Positions 1 through 12,900 of a stretch of 64,000 nt of DNA are shown one piece after another. Source of the DNA: Ricordea florida (Eukaryota > Cnidaria > Anthozoa > Corallimorpharia > Ricordeidae); assembly GCA_949710005.1 (NCBI GenBank), contig OX453277.1, positions 996,001 through 1,060,000 of the forward strand, in the 5' to 3' direction. Made by a program: the position numbers and the translations under genes. The first letter of the stretch is position 1, and each line of letters opens with the position of its first letter. The notes under the pieces were generated by a model, which was not told where the DNA came from, searched no databases, and saw only the letters and a list, made by a program, of their open reading frames with translations.

Positions 1-3000
1 TAGTTCCACGCTGGAGAATTTACTTGATAGATTGCAATCGTTTGAGGTTTGTGTTCATACGATTGTCTGTTTTTCCTTTTTCTCTGGCTGCAGGTAGGGA
101 TATCGGGATAAAATTTAGTTATTTTCTACTAAAGTAATGAGACGAAAAGTTCAAGTTTCTATGAATTTGAACTGTTAAAACTATTGTAGGCGCAGTAGAA
201 GTTTAATTATTAAGCACTGCCCGTTTCATAGTTGTGTTTTGTTTGTAGAAAGAAGAAGAAGAAATACGAAGGCACTGGGTCCAAGTCAAGTATGCTGATG
301 TGCAAGAACCAACAGCGAGAGCTGAAACAGAAAGTCCGTTTTTTTTTTATTTTTTTATTTTTATTTTTTTCAATTAACCATCTTTATTTCATGTACATCA
401 TTTTGCCATCTCCACCCGCAAATAGCAAAAGCTAGACGAGGCGGGCGGAGAGGAAAGGTTACAACAGTCATAACAGATGATATAATAATTGTAAATTAAC
501 TAAATAAACTATCTGGATAAATAAGAATTACTGAAAAACAAGCTAAAGTTACAAAATATATAGTTTTACAGAATGATATTATAACCAAATTTACTACTAA
601 CAGAACCTATCGATTATAAGTACATTGAGTCGAGGATGCAGAATTTGCCATTTTTTGTAGGAGAATGGGCACTTCAACATAATCGTCCTCTGCTTCCATT
701 ATCGAGAGCAAAAAATCATGAAATTTTTTCTTAAAAGCTCCTTTGGAGAGTTGACGAAATTCGTTAGGAATTACGTTCCAAAGTTTAGCTCCAAACCTAG
801 AAAAAGAATCTTGATTTAGATTCAGTCTTGAAGTTTGGACATAATAATTTCCAGACAAAGAAAACCTGGTCTCATGTTTGTGCTTTGAATTAGCTTTAGT
901 GAAGAAATCACAGATGTTAGACGGAGCATTCATGCAGGAAACATCAAACATTATGGAAGATACTTTTTCAGCATATAACATTTGTAAGGGTAGAATTTTC
1001 GAGCAAATAAATAAAGGCACAGCATGGGCTCTAGGTTCAGAAAAGTACATCAAACGAAGGACTCGTTTTTGAAGCACGAGAATTTTTTGTAAATGGGTTT
1101 TGGCAGCTTGACCCCAAGCCGCCAAACCATATGTCAGATGAGGCAAGATCAATGATTGATAAATATTTAAAAGGGTTGTACGTGGGACGAAGTGCCTAAG
1201 ACGGGCAACAATGCCAACAGTTCTGCTTATTTTTAGTGTAACATTATTAATTTGAAATTTCCAGCTTAAATTGCTGTCCAATAGTACGCCAAGGTATTTA
1301 ACATGGTCTTCGCACTGAAGCGTGGTAGGAATTTGAGTACAGTTATCGATCATTTCAATGTTAACCGAGTAGTTCAACTTACGTTGATATGGACGAAAGA
1401 TAACATAGTTTGTCTTTTTACGTGTTACATCTGTGATGCTTTCATTGGAGCATACGACCATTTAACTACCTCTACACTATATATTATGATTAAAAATCTA
1501 CTTGTAGACTAATGCAAATGCCGCAATCTGATTGGCTTAGCTACTGTAGACTATCAGCCATTAGACAGCACTGGGTTGAAAATCGTTTTCAAAATGGCGA
1601 CGTATGGGCGCTTTTAGTGAAGTTTCGTAGGAAGATTGAGTATTTTGGTGTATTTTTTTCACCGACACATGATTTGTTTATTATGATTTTTACTAAAACA
1701 ATTAGATTCTTAGCTCTCGATTTCTATGAGGTGATAGTTGATTCGGCCTTCGGCCTCATCAACTATCACTCCATAGAAATCTCGAGCTCGTAATCTAATT
1801 GTTAATTATTTCACTATTACGTCACTTTGCCATATAAGGTCAAGAGAACACGCAAAATATGCCAGCGTATTATATTGTTTCTAGAGGAAGACGAGAAAGA
1901 GAACATGGCCGGACAGGACGAACCAAATTTCGACTTGTTTACAGCTTTTAGACTTGACATTCTGGATGGCGAACTTATTGCAGCAGCCGACTAAAAAATA
2001 AAGATGCTTGATAACATAAAAAATTCAAGTGGAATAAGCTTTACAGCTTTTAGACTTGACATTCTGGATGGCGAACTTATTGCAGCAGCCGACTAAAAAA
2101 TAAAGATGCTTGATAACATAAAAAATTCAAGTGGAATAATAAACCTCTTATTCGATGTTTTGCGAGATAATACGCGCAGACATTTTACTCATTGCTCGCA
2201 AAAAATACGACGGGGCTCGGAAAAATACTGCGCAACTCGTAAAATATTCTCGCGTATTATCTCGCAAAACATCGACTCAGGTGTATATCTTTTTTTATCT
2301 GTGGATCAAACCATGCAGTATGATCATTCTTTGGAAAGTCACCGAACACTACTGAACAGTACTGTGGTAATGTTTGTTTTACTATACAGTATGGTTCTAT
2401 CTTTTTTATCTGTGGATCAAACAGTGCAGTGTGATCATTCTTTGGAAAGCTACTGAACAGTACTGTACTGTGGTTCTGTTTGTTTTATTATACAATGTGG
2501 TCCTAGCGTTTTCATCATAAAAGACATTTGTGTACTCGGTTGGAATAGAATGTAGTGTACTTTATTGTTATGTCTGTTGGATTGCAGCTTTTCTGATGAA
2601 TGAGATTTTTAATGATAGAAATGCTTATTTTTAGATAAAACCACTTCGACCGCCAAAGATCCGACTCCTATTATATTCACAAGATCCAAAGCTAACGCAG
2701 ACCTACGTTTAACATCCGAACATGGCCGAAGTCCACGCGAGAAAGTCCGAGGACATAACGAAATACTCTCTGGTGTGCTAAATGAAGTGAGCGAGACGAA
2801 CAGTTTGTCATCTGTAGGAGGTTGGTGGTAATCAAAAAGTCTTGCTTGCAGCTAGAAATGTTTTTAAGCGTAGCATCTAGTGCGTACTACTTCTGATGTA
2901 TTCAAGGTTTACAACTCAAAAAGGAGGGAGTTTTGGTGAGTGACACACTATGGTCGTGAATTTCCAATAGAAGTTGAACTTACGAGTAACGCCACTGTGA

Positions 3001-4079
3001 TGACTTGTTTGTGTACTCAATCACGAAATTAGTAATACTAAGCCGACATCATTAATGACTTCATTCCATTCTGCCGTTCCTTTACAAATTACAGATGACA
3101 TAAAAATATCAAAACAACAACGTCAAAGTCTTGACGTCATCCGTCTCTGATTTATAACTGAAAGGACAAATGGCAAAGTGGAATCAATTTGCTTTATACT
3201 GTGAATATTGTTTTAATGTATGAAGATACGTTCCACTTGCAGACGGTTCTTTTGGACAGCCGGTGAGTGTCTACTGTAAAATGCGCGGGAAATCGTCGCG
3301 CCAAACAGTGCCGCCAATGGGAACTGTCGCTTCCCCATTGGCTGCAATGTAACCAGTCCGGGTAAATGGTTGCCACCCTTAGTTTGTATGTCTCGTTTAA
3401 TTTGTCTTGTACATTTTCAAAACAGGATCATTATCCAGTCGTTCATCGGAAGCCGACCTTGCTAAGGTCCGTAGTGAACTCAAGCCTTCACACACACGGC
3501 CCCTTACCACAGCGGCTCGCTCTGGTGTACCCGTTAGTATACCCAGTGAAATGAGAGCCAGTGTAGTGTCTTACAGAAACAGATATAACAGGTATCTCCG
3601 GGATACAGCCACTTATGAACAAGGCACCTTTGACCCGTGGGGACTAGTAAACAGGTAAGTTCGTGCGTCATTTTAGCTGCATACTGAGCAAATAGCAATT
3701 AATTCAGTGACGCAAATTCACTGTAAGTGAGCAGCTATTGACTACTTATTGTAGTGTTGCATAAACGAGGCATAAAGGTCAAGTTGTTGCAGCTCGAATT
3801 CAATCTGATTGTGATTAAAACAACGGTTTTGTTAATTAACCGGCCCTTAGAATCCGCTTAATATTTGCCTTGTTTTTCTTGTTTGCGAGTTTTCTGATAG
3901 TAAGCAGTTTCTTGAACTGAAGTAGCTGAGTGTGTTTATTGATTATTTGTAGGATTAGTGAAGACTTGCTTGAAGATGTGTTGCATGACGTTGGCAATGA
4001 ACTTGATCACGTGTGTGGTGATTACGCCGAAGCTTTGTACAGTGAGGAGTTTGTCGCCGCCGAAAACAGCGAAACCTGA
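1..4079 (+). CDS. 3' part of an unrecognised gene (possible centrosomal protein, KIAA0753/moonraker-like)
   Basis: Five exons join in phase: 1-46 (partial, frame from base 2), 249-333, 2635-2820, 3426-3654 and 3953-4079 (stop TGA 4077-4079). Visible sequence: a leucine-rich coiled-coil start (ENLLDRLQSFE), an acidic-to-basic stretch (KEEEEIRRHWVQVKYADV), a Ser/Thr-rich low-complexity middle, then a conserved-looking end with SYRNRYNRYLRDT, FDPWGLVNRISEDLLEDVL and CGDYAEALYSEEF. All splice sites are GT-AG; the donor after 333 (GTCCGT) is weak. The helical end recalls the C terminus of KIAA0753/OFIP-type centriolar satellite proteins, but that is memory and unverified. The 5' part lies outside the window. 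A possible polyadenylation signal AATAAA is at 4548-4553. Exon structure is fairly sure; identity is not. Confidence 0.6.
338..1470 (-). mobile_element. 5'-truncated LINE (CR1/L2-like RT C-terminal region)
   Basis: An open frame at 607-1461 (about 284 residues, minus strand) carries the end of a non-LTR reverse transcriptase: YLGVLLDSNLSW, then ISRTVGIVARLRHFVP, YQSLILPHLTYGLAAWG and LQKRVLRLMYF, the typical thumb/connection pattern of CR1/L2/Rex-type LINEs. The catalytic palm (FADD) is absent, so this is a dead 5'-truncated copy. Its 3' end is marked by a T-rich run at 339-370 on the plus strand, which is the A-rich tail of the element. The tail starts only about five bases after the splice donor of the host gene. 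Confidence 0.8.
1486..1806 (+). mobile_element. Non-autonomous element with terminal hairpin, copy 1 (Crypton-like family)
   Basis: The segment starts with AAAATCTACTTGTAGACTAA, includes a CAATCTGATTGGCT block and a degenerate ATGGCGACGTATG start, and ends in a long inverted repeat (about 1697-1802) whose arms read CAATTAGATT...GCTCTCGATTTCTAT...GTGATAGTTGA and their complement. The reverse complement of 39665-39985 has the same blocks in the same order, so this is one family in two orientations. It sits in an intron of the first gene. Confidence 0.7.
1905..1994 (+). pseudogene. Micro-ORF, 29 aa, probable relic of a transposon gene start
   Basis: ATG at 1905 opens a 29-residue frame (MAGQDEPNFDLF... 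ending ELIAAAD) closed by TAA at 1992. The style (short acidic start with DEPNFDLF, then a stop) resembles the N terminus of DUF3504/Crypton-type transposon proteins that are abundant in corals, but this is a memory-based impression. The coding block is partly duplicated in tandem just downstream. Confidence 0.3.
1938..2138. repeat. Tandem duplication, 102-bp period, two copies
   Basis: The block beginning TTTACAGCTTTTAGACTTGA occurs at 1938 and again at 2040, nearly identical for about 99 bases through AAGTGGAATAA. It duplicates the second half of the micro-ORF and its 3' flank. Confidence 0.95.
2152..2275. repeat. Inverted repeat / foldback element with 25-bp arms
   Basis: The left arm 2152-2176 (TCGATGTTTTGCGAGATAAT plus ACGCG) is perfectly complementary to 2251-2275. 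The loop of about 74 bases contains shorter inverted motifs. A small foldback MITE in the intron. Confidence 0.85.
2290..2515 (+). repeat. Dispersed 106-bp repeat, cluster 1 (about 2 units)
   Basis: Units contain CTGTGGATCAAACCATGCAG, GATCATTCTTTGGAAAGC, CTGAACAGTACTGTACTGTG and TTTTACTATACAGT. The same unit recurs at 8485-8895, 15105-15380 (inverted) and, degenerate, at 19015-19120. Confidence 0.85.
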
Positions 4080-4202
4080 TTTAACAGGCTTCCTTCTATT
4101 CACTGTTTAACTTAAGACGCCTGTGTTGCTGCAAGATATTTTCTTAAGGTTTTGAATCGGTGTCATTGTTAAGACCCATGATGCGATGACTGTTGTAACA
4201 AT

Positions 4203-4302
4203 ATACATGCATAAATTTCAACGCGCTGACTGGCTGAGAGTAGGTCAATGAATCCAAACCAAAGCAGAAAGTTGAAATTGAATTTAATTTATGCATGTGT
4301 AT
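4203..4302. repeat. Short inverted-repeat element
   Basis: ATACATGCATAAATTTCAAC near 4203 is complementary to the block ending GTTGAAATTGAATTT...ATGCATGTGTAT at 4302, with a small mismatch or insertion. Foldback MITE of about 100 bp. Confidence 0.75.
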
Positions 4303-5634
4303 CACTAACAAGTTAAATTTTTTTCAAGCGAAATTTGGAATACATAAGAAATCCTGATTAAGTAATACAACATCCAGTATGAAAATAACTGGATGGAAAA
4401 AAATTTATTCTCTGAATTTTTTTTCATCCAATTGTTTCCCAAATGAAACAGCATATATTCCTGTTACATGTATAAATTGTGCATTTGGCGATAAGTCATA
4501 TCACTCAAGACACCCAAGTTGCAAACCAATTCCATTTTACTTATAACAATAAAAATATTTTCCATGGAGGTTTACTATGTACAAGGATTCATCGAGTGTC
4601 GGTCCATTAAATATATCTCATAAAACCTCCTATATTATAAATCTCCAATTACAAAGGTTTATATACAAATTAGGGGTACAAAATTTATAAATAGCATCTC
4701 TTAGAACGGGCGAGAAAGAATTTCTGACGAACTTGGCGACTAAAAATACTAATGCGTGAGGAAATATCTGCTTGAAAAGAACAGCTCGTTGAATTATGGA
4801 AAAATTTAGGAAATACTTCACTCACTTGGGATATTAATTAGAAAACACTTCTTTTGCTATCAACAATAGTTTCCTCTTAAGAGGCATATCTAAGATAAGA
4901 GATAAGAGAAATCACATGGCTTAAACTATAACGAGTTCTTTTTACATGTGGTAAACCTTGCGAGAGGAAAAGCGTTATCACATTTTCCCCTTCAAGTGTT
5001 TTACTGGGGCTTAAAACACTTAGGAACTGGTTTTCTAAACGGTGTTTAACAAAATACGCGGTTGAAGTAAACTTGGAAAGTTCCGGCTTCGTTCCCAGGG
5101 TCCTCTCCTACTCAGCCCCCTTGGTAACGAGGATGGGAAAGAGTCCAAACTGACCAGTTAGCGATTGTTTCCATGAAACTAATCCATTTTAAGTGAGAAA
5201 TAATTGAGTACTTATTCTGGAATGGTATAAAAAAAGATTGAAAAGTAATTCAGAGCAGCTATATTCATCAGAGACAATGGTTCCTTCAAGCACGATCTAA
5301 ACCACGTTTAAATAACCAGCCCTTAATTTACAGTGTAATTCAGATTGTGACAAGACGGTTTACGCGAAATGCTCATTGTTCAAGAACTCAACGTCAAGAC
5401 GTCTTTAGCTCTATTCGTCTGTAGAGAGGAGGATCACAAACAACAAGAAATGATAACACCCATTCTACTGCAGCAGCTCTCTATATTGTTGAATATTAAA
5501 CTCACTAATAATGACTGAGGTAAAGGCAAAGGAAATGTTTGGATATCTGACGAAACACGGCTTGTTTTTGCACCTTAACTTCCCCTCCTAAATAATTTCG
5601 TTTGAGAAGCTATACCAGACACTCGACACGTGTT

Positions 5635-5721
5635 TCATCACATATCAAACACCTCAAATGCTAAAAACACTCCGCTGCGCGTCGATTTTCAGCTGTCTTC
5701 TCGGTGTTTGATATGTGATGA
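5635..5721. repeat. Foldback repeat with 19-bp arms
   Basis: TCATCACATATCAAACACC at 5635-5653 is perfectly complementary to GGTGTTTGATATGTGATGA at 5703-5721; the loop is about 49 bases with a CGCTGCGCGTCG core. Confidence 0.9.
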
Positions 5722-6353
5722 CACACTGTATCTCGTATTTGATATATTACTTAAAGCTGCTCCACGTTTGAATGTAAATTGAGCGATGCAGAGATTTCCT
5801 ACTCTACCGTGCACGCCTTTTGCCCTTAGTATATCTTTAGGGATTTGGCACACCGCAACAATACTTTGGTTCAGCTAGAAAAAAATAGCCTACGTCATAT
5901 ATTTAACAATTAGACTAAGAGGTCGAGTTTTCTGAGTCAATGGTTGACTTTTTAACTCATACAAAACGAGGACGAGTGGCTAATTGCTTAGTTGAAACCA
6001 TCTAGCATATCAATATTTAATGACTTTTCAGCTCTTAAAGCGCATTGCTGTGTTACAAGCGCGGGCGCTTTGGCAACTCGCTGTCTATCACAGCCAATAA
6101 AACTGCAGAATGGATTCGTGACAGAATGCATGTTGGTTTCTTCTAATGTAAAATAGATGCATAAGTTTCCTAGCAAAAATACCTATTCTTTTTCTTAAAA
6201 TCACACAGAAATGCGAGATACCCTCTCTAGTGTGCCGCCAAGACAGGTTCAATTTTTTCTGCAAAAGGAAAAGGAAAAAAAACCGTTCATTGACATTATC
6301 AAAAATACAGAGATTTAGCTCCAAAATCGTAATGGTGGAAGCCGATAAACTCC

Positions 6354-6452
6354 TTTCCTCCCCTCCTCCACTTCTCCCTCACCCCTCCTCCACCTCTCCC
6401 TCACCCCTCCTCTCCCTCACCTCTCCTCCACCTCTCCCTCACCCCTCCTCCA
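6354..6452. repeat. Pyrimidine-rich minisatellite (about 21-bp unit)
   Basis: Imperfect tandem copies of CCTCCTCCACCTCTCCCTCA form a strongly strand-asymmetric C/T tract. It creates a spurious Pro/Ser-rich frame. Confidence 0.9.
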
Positions 6453-6517
6453 GTTCAGTTTTTTCACAGTGAAATAAAAACTACGAAATCAATCATGTTC
6501 ACAGGATTAAGAGTGAA

Positions 6518-6706
6518 GAAATGGTAAACGTGCAGCGTGCAGTCATCGAGTTATGGACGCACGCGGGAGGTTGCCAAGCACGAAAGAAGCGAAAGAGATG
6601 CTCGAGGAGCAGCCGAGAGCCGCATCTCTAGCTTCTTGAGTGCTTCGCAAACCTTCCAGGTGCGTCCGTAACTCGATGGTTGCACAGCTGCTGCGTTTAC
6701 CATTTC
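6518..6706. repeat. Long hairpin element, about 190 bp
   Basis: GAAATGGTAAACG...CATCGAGTTATGGACGCAC on the left pairs with GTGCGTCCGTAACTCGATGG...CGTTTACCATTTC on the right, with a central GAGGAGCAGCC region. Nearly the whole element is palindromic. Confidence 0.85.
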
Positions 6707-6952
6707 ATTTATGACATACGACTTCACAAGTTCACAATCTGACGTCGCCATGCAACCCATAGGCAAATGGATCGTGCGTATTAGCCGATCATAGCGCGTG
6801 CCTTCCCAAAGCTGTTATAATGATTGCTGTCCCCGCCTACAACCAAACAGAGTTAATATACACAATTTCATATCTTGCAAAAGCTATCCGCTGACCCGGC
6901 TGATTTGCTCTTTGACTTACAAAGAACCTGAAGCCCACCTTACCATAACATG

Positions 6953-9900
6953 CTAACAGGGGGAAGACTGGAGATGAGCAAGGTTAGCGAGATGATCTCG
7001 CCTCAGTCTCCTGGTTTCCCCGTTTATCTCCTTCATTTCTAGAGTGTTCGATACGTGTCTTGTGGTCAGCGGAGTGACAGGATCTTTCTTGACATGTGTG
7101 ACTTGATTATGCATTAATGCCGCTGCTGCTCGTTCTGCTGCAGATTGTCGCGCCCGCAGTGAATCTGTATTGTCCTGAGGTGACTGTGAATCATCCATGA
7201 ATCCCTGCGGCGGTGGCTGATACTTTCCCGGAAGCGAGTTTCTCCTAGTTTGTTCCATTTCTGACGCGATCTGATCGGCGTGATTCGTTCTGTGGTCAAA
7301 GCTATTCGAAGATTCAGTTTTTACATTGGGTGATCTCAAACTTTCAGTGCTGTCTACAGATGAAACTCGTAAATTTTGTGATCTCATTAAACTTGAACGT
7401 TGTGAATAGTCAAGTATTGTTCGGGATACCACGTGATTGTTTCCGGCCAATGAACTACTACTTTTCCATCGTCTTTCTCTCGGATATGTTCGCTCGTCTT
7501 CGTCGCTTGACATACTTTCCGATTCTCTCGGCATTGACTTTGATCGACTGTAACTATGAGTTCGTGGACCATTCTGTTGTAATGTATCTTGGCTCTCACT
7601 TTGGGTCCTTCTCGGGGGCCTTCCGCGAGAGGTACCACCCACGACCACAGATGAACCTTGTTTAAGGGCGTCTCTGTTCTGAGCCAAAACCTCCGCTGCC
7701 GAGTGACTTGTGCCGTTCACAAGTAACCTTTGACTCTGCTGAGTACTGTTCATATTTACGTCAACAACGGGGTTCTTCCGGGAGTGTTGGCCGACAATGT
7801 CCGAGTAGCTATCGACGTCAGAGTCAGATGGTTCGGGTAATGACGAAGTCCGGGAGTGATCTACGACCGAAGATACACTATTCTTGTTAATGCTCACGTT
7901 ACCGTTGATTCTCGAATAAGAATCTGATGAACTGAAATTCTTGCCATTTGTGAGGGATTTTTGTGAGCTGGATAAGCTTCGTGATCTTTTCCCAGGTTCA
8001 ACGACTACCGCAGAACGACTTGACTTTTCAAAGTGCGGTTCACCTGAGCGCAGGTCCTCAGACTTGAGGGAACGCGAGGAAACGTTGGTTTTGGACCTCA
8101 TGCTAGAGCCCCCTACATTTCTCAGGTCAGCACTGGAGCCACTGATGTCCTTTGACTTTGTATCAAGGTCTGAATCTATGGAAGCTGACACCAATGAAAG
8201 GTTGGAGATGACAGTGGATGCGGAATGAACCTTGGACAGTTTGAATGAAGGATCCTCCTTATCAGCTGGATTCTCCGAGTCTGTGGAGTACAAAGATGTC
8301 TAAGGTTAATGCCACATTGCTCACATAGGTATCTCCCCCACGCGCCCAGCTCTTACAGAAAACCTTTCAATCAATTCTGTCCTGTCCCTGAGAAAACTAA
8401 TCTGACTGCACTTCCCTGAGTAGGAGGACACACCCGGTGAGAAAGGATCCGTGGATCTTGCCCCGCGCGAATGAGTCACAAGTACCTTTCCACAATAATT
8501 CTCTGGAAAGCTACTAAACAGCACTATACTGTGGTACTGTTTGTTATACTATACAGTGTGGTTCTAACTTTTTCATCAGTGGATCAAACCATGCAGTGTG
8601 GCCATTCTTTCGAAAGCTACTGTACAGTAGTGTACCGTGGTACTGTTTGTTTTACTATACAGTGTGGTTCTAACTTTCTCATCTGTGGTCAAACCATGCA
8701 GTATGACCATTCTTTGTAAAGCTACTGAACAGTACTGTACTGTGGTACTGTAGGTTTTACTGTACAGCGTGGTTCTAACTTTTTCATCTGTGGATCAAAC
8801 CATGCAGTGTGATCATTCTTTGTAAAGCTACTGAACAGTACTGTACTGTGGTTTGTCTTACTATGCAGTATGGTTCTAACTTTTTCATCTTTGGGTAAAA
8901 CCCCTTCAAGTCAAGTGCGGGTTGAGAAAATTACAAAAACTCGCGCATGACAAAAACCGTAAAGCTACTTTTGAGTGGCACTATTTTTCATCATTACCAG
9001 TGAGGGCGCAGAGAGCTTGTACAGTACACTGCACAGCTCGCCTGCTGTTGGCTTTCCCCGACCTCAACATGACTTCATCTTTGCCAACACCGATCAAGTC
9101 AAAACCAAGTGAAGCTAAAAGCTCGTGACAGCCTGCTGTTCGCCATAACTTGAGATTTAAAGGAACCTGAACATTGTTCATTCCTTGCGTGAAACACGAC
9201 AACACCTCACTGAACTGCAACAAATACAGAGGTAAGAAATTATTCTAAGAAATTCTACTTAGTAAACGCCCAAAAATGTTGAAAAAAAAAGGGAAAAAAA
9301 GAAAAGAAAATGAAGGGTTGGATCTGTATTCAACAGTTGAGAATTGGTTTTATGTCATTTACATGATCTTATTACTTGAAAATGACGACGTCATTGTCTT
9401 GCCCACCAATGAGTCGCAAAGTAAAGTTTACTTCAACCTGTTTTATGTTGTTTTAATTTATTTAAATGTTACCAATGTTGCAAAATGTAAACAGCTTGGA
9501 TAAACTTACCAGGGTTACAAGTGCCGTGTTCACTGTTCGGGCATTCACGAGTTTAGCCAATGCTTGAAGAGTGGTAGGACTTAACCCTGAGGGAAAACAA
9601 TAAGTTAAATATCCAGTCAATAACGAAATAACTGATAACAACCACTAGAAGGTCCATTATATCTTAGAGGCCTTACATTCACAATATACCTATTGTTCTG
9701 ATGAGCGACCAACATGCAAGTTCTCCTGAAAATATTAACACACTGTCAACGAAACAGGTGATGAGAATCAGAAAATAATAGAAATAACATTACTGAATCG
9801 GATTAACGCTCTCCAAACTAACATCTAACAGGTGATGAGAATCAGAAAATAATAGAAATAACATTACTGAATCGGTTTATCGCTCTCCAAACTAACATCT

Positions 9901-12900
9901 AAGGAGACTTACTCCTTTGACCCTGAAAAGGAAGGCTTCCACTATAATGAAATATCAGTGAGCTGTTTAACAATTTACCTAGCAGAGCGTGTAAATGGTT
10001 ACTAGCTGCCGCTAGTTTGTCGTCCACTCCACTGGTAACGGTTGGAAAAAACACCGAACTCGGAAGTCCATTGGCAGGTTTCTGAAACCGAAAACCCAGC
10101 AGCTTCAGTAGTTCGCGCCAACCGCTGGCCCCTTTGACCTTGGCATCAATACTCGCCTCTGCCGTGTACATGGAAGACCGCTGGCCTTGACGGATCCGCT
10201 GTTGCGCTTTATCCACCTGGAAAGGAATATTGATCACCAGATCCGGGGGTGTTAGAACAACAGGGTCTTATTCTGACTCTCTTTACCGATATACTGACAA
10301 AGGAGACTAGTAGAAAGAAGGGATGGGTTGAGCTCAGGATTAACAATGTACTCACCAGATGAACAAGAACCTTGAGAAGATCTCTGTTGCCTGGATTATC
10401 CAGCAGTTTGGAGATGGCGCTGCTCATCAAAGCCTGCTTATTGGTCAGCGCAGTGTCTCCGCCAACAAGAATGAACCCCGCCCAGTTTGAAGGATGTGAG
10501 AATTGTTTTGTTCCTTGAACAACCTTCATGGCTTGACATAACGCTTGACTTGCCAGCATTCCCTCGAGTAAGCCACCGTAAAATGCTTTCAGTAACAACT
10601 TACACGCTAAGTCAGGTACTGGCCACAGGGCTACCAAAACACACTGTACCCCTGCCGACAACAACGACCTCGTCAGTCCGATCACACCGTCCGAAGTTAT
10701 CCGATTACGTGACGAGTGGTTATGGGCAGCGCCGATGACGACAAGTTTAGCAGACAGCTTCTGGTCTAAGATGTCGGCTGCCGTAAGAAGGAACTCGGAC
10801 AAGGCCGGAGCCTCGTCCGGGCTCATATCACCAAGGAAGTCTAGACTCTCTCTTTCAGGGGATCCATAAGCCGTGACAAGTTTGTCATCGGAATTCTGCG
10901 GGGCTAAAATAAGAGACGAAAGCTTCCACGAGACATGAGTAGCAAAGTGTATACATTCAGCTTTCGGTAATCTCCGAACAATTTCGCTCTTTGTCGCTTT
11001 ACTACCGAGAAGAGGCTTAATACTAAACAGTTCGGCTACGATCTTCGCTTCGTGTTCGGCACTAGGATTTGACTCCCACTGGCCGAAGGTTGTCGGAACT
11101 TTCGGATTCCCGATCACCATTACCGCGGACAGATCCAAACCTTTCTTTGAAGCCGAGGACGACATGGCCTTGCAGTTCGCAGCCAAAGCCTGTAAGGACG
11201 ATACTACAATTAGCCTAAATCTTCTGAACAGATACTCTTTAGAAAGGCTTCCCTTCAACACAGCAAAAGGAACAAGGTACAGATCTCCCTGAAGAACTAA
11301 CGCCACTTCAGAATTTTCACCATCAACTGATGAACAAGATGTTAACACACCCTCCATCGGAGCGATTAAGAGCTCGTACAACGCTCGGAGCGGCGGCTTA
11401 CCGGACCAGCCCAGCTTTTTACTACTAGTTCTTACTCCGTTTAATTTACGAACAGTCCTTTTGCTCAAGTTGTTATTCTTTGGTGTCGAGAACAAACTAG
11501 GACCGCTTAGCGACACTGATGAAATACTCATAGTGTCGTCATCATCCGCTGACATGTAAGACAGCGGAATCGTGCCACTGCTGAGTAAGCTTTCTCGTTC
11601 CCAGGTGTCCTCGACTTCACTCTCGGACACGCTGGTAGTTCTGTTGAGATTCAAATGAGGTTCAACACCCAAAGCGTCCCTCACCTGAGTGATGTAAGAG
11701 TCGAGCAAAGTTGACGAATGTGTTGCACTGGAGCTTTGATCAAGTTCCACTGTGACGTCACCATCGTGATCGCCATCCGACAGAAGTGTGTCGTGAAATT
11801 TGACGATGCCTTTACTTGGTGTGATGAGCCAGCTGTACAAATGACCGGCGGCAATTGAATAATACAGAACGTTAGCCTTTTGACTCTTGACCATGTCCGT
11901 TATCTGCTCAGGAGTTGCCAGCGGATTTTCAAGATAACGTGAAATGCCATTCTGCGGTCGGTTAGCTCCCTGACGCTCCTGAAGAAAGTCAATAAAATCT
12001 CGGGTTCGGCTGCGCTCGGCAACTGCCAAAGCCTCCTGATGGTTTCCCATGGAAACCAAGACACGCTGCAAGACTTGGTAAGTAGCGGCATGCAAGTCGT
12101 ATAAGGAAAGTCTATACTCGCCACTATGGACTCCCTCCTCACGCAACCTCTCCAGCAATTCAGCCGCACGGTAAAGATGAGCCTGCGATGGGTCCAGCTG
12201 ACTATCAGCCAAATAGGACAAACCCAACCTATGACTTATGCGAGCCTCGTCCTCAGTTCTACCCAGTCCCTGCGCGATGCTGAGGCCCTGTCTGAGGTAC
12301 GATATTGACTGTTGGTAGTTGGCTAAGGTATGATGAGTTCTCCCCAGCGAACTTAAAGCTTGAGCTTTAGCGACTTGATCGTTCATTTGCGAGGCTACAT
12401 TGACATGCTGTTCTTGGTAAAACACCGCTTGCTCATAGTTACCCAGAATCTCATGTGTCACACCCAGGTTACAGTAGGCGCGTCCGCGTCGGCCGGGATT
12501 CTTCAGTTGATCCGCGATTCTCAGTTCTTCCTCGTGAAGTTTCACCGCTTTTTCAAACTCACCCATTTTCTGATTGACAAGCCCCAAACCGCACAACGCA
12601 TCGCTTTCGTTTTCAGCGTCCTTACAGTCCTTGGCCAGCGCCAACTGATGTTCAAAGCACGCTAACGCTTGCTCGTAATTACCAAGAATTTTGTGCATGT
12701 TTCCTAGCTCACAGTAAGCTGTTCCCTTCGAACGATAGTCAGTCAATTCGTGAGCAACGACTAACCTCTTCTCAAAACAAACTAAAGCTTGTTGGAGATT
12801 ACCCATTGTTCTATGCGTGTTTCCCAGCCCGCGATACGCCTTGTCCTGGTCAGTGGCACTGTCCATTTGCTGACCTACAGCGAGGTACCTTTCATAGCAT

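Larger units (their letters stand above)
4080..6952. other. Intergenic region between convergent genes
   Basis: Apart from the 3' flank of the first gene (AATAAA at 4548) and three foldback/tandem repeats listed separately, I see no coding exon here on either strand. Confidence 0.6.

Noticed and set aside
2290-2456. Frames within the 106-bp repeat (SVDQTMQYDHSLES)
   Set aside because: The same peptide-like strings recur wherever the repeat occurs, including inverted and intronic copies; not a gene.
7330-8228. Plus-strand frames of 60-111 codons
   Set aside because: They lie antisense to the TTC28 C-terminal exon, whose frame, length and splice phase are well supported.
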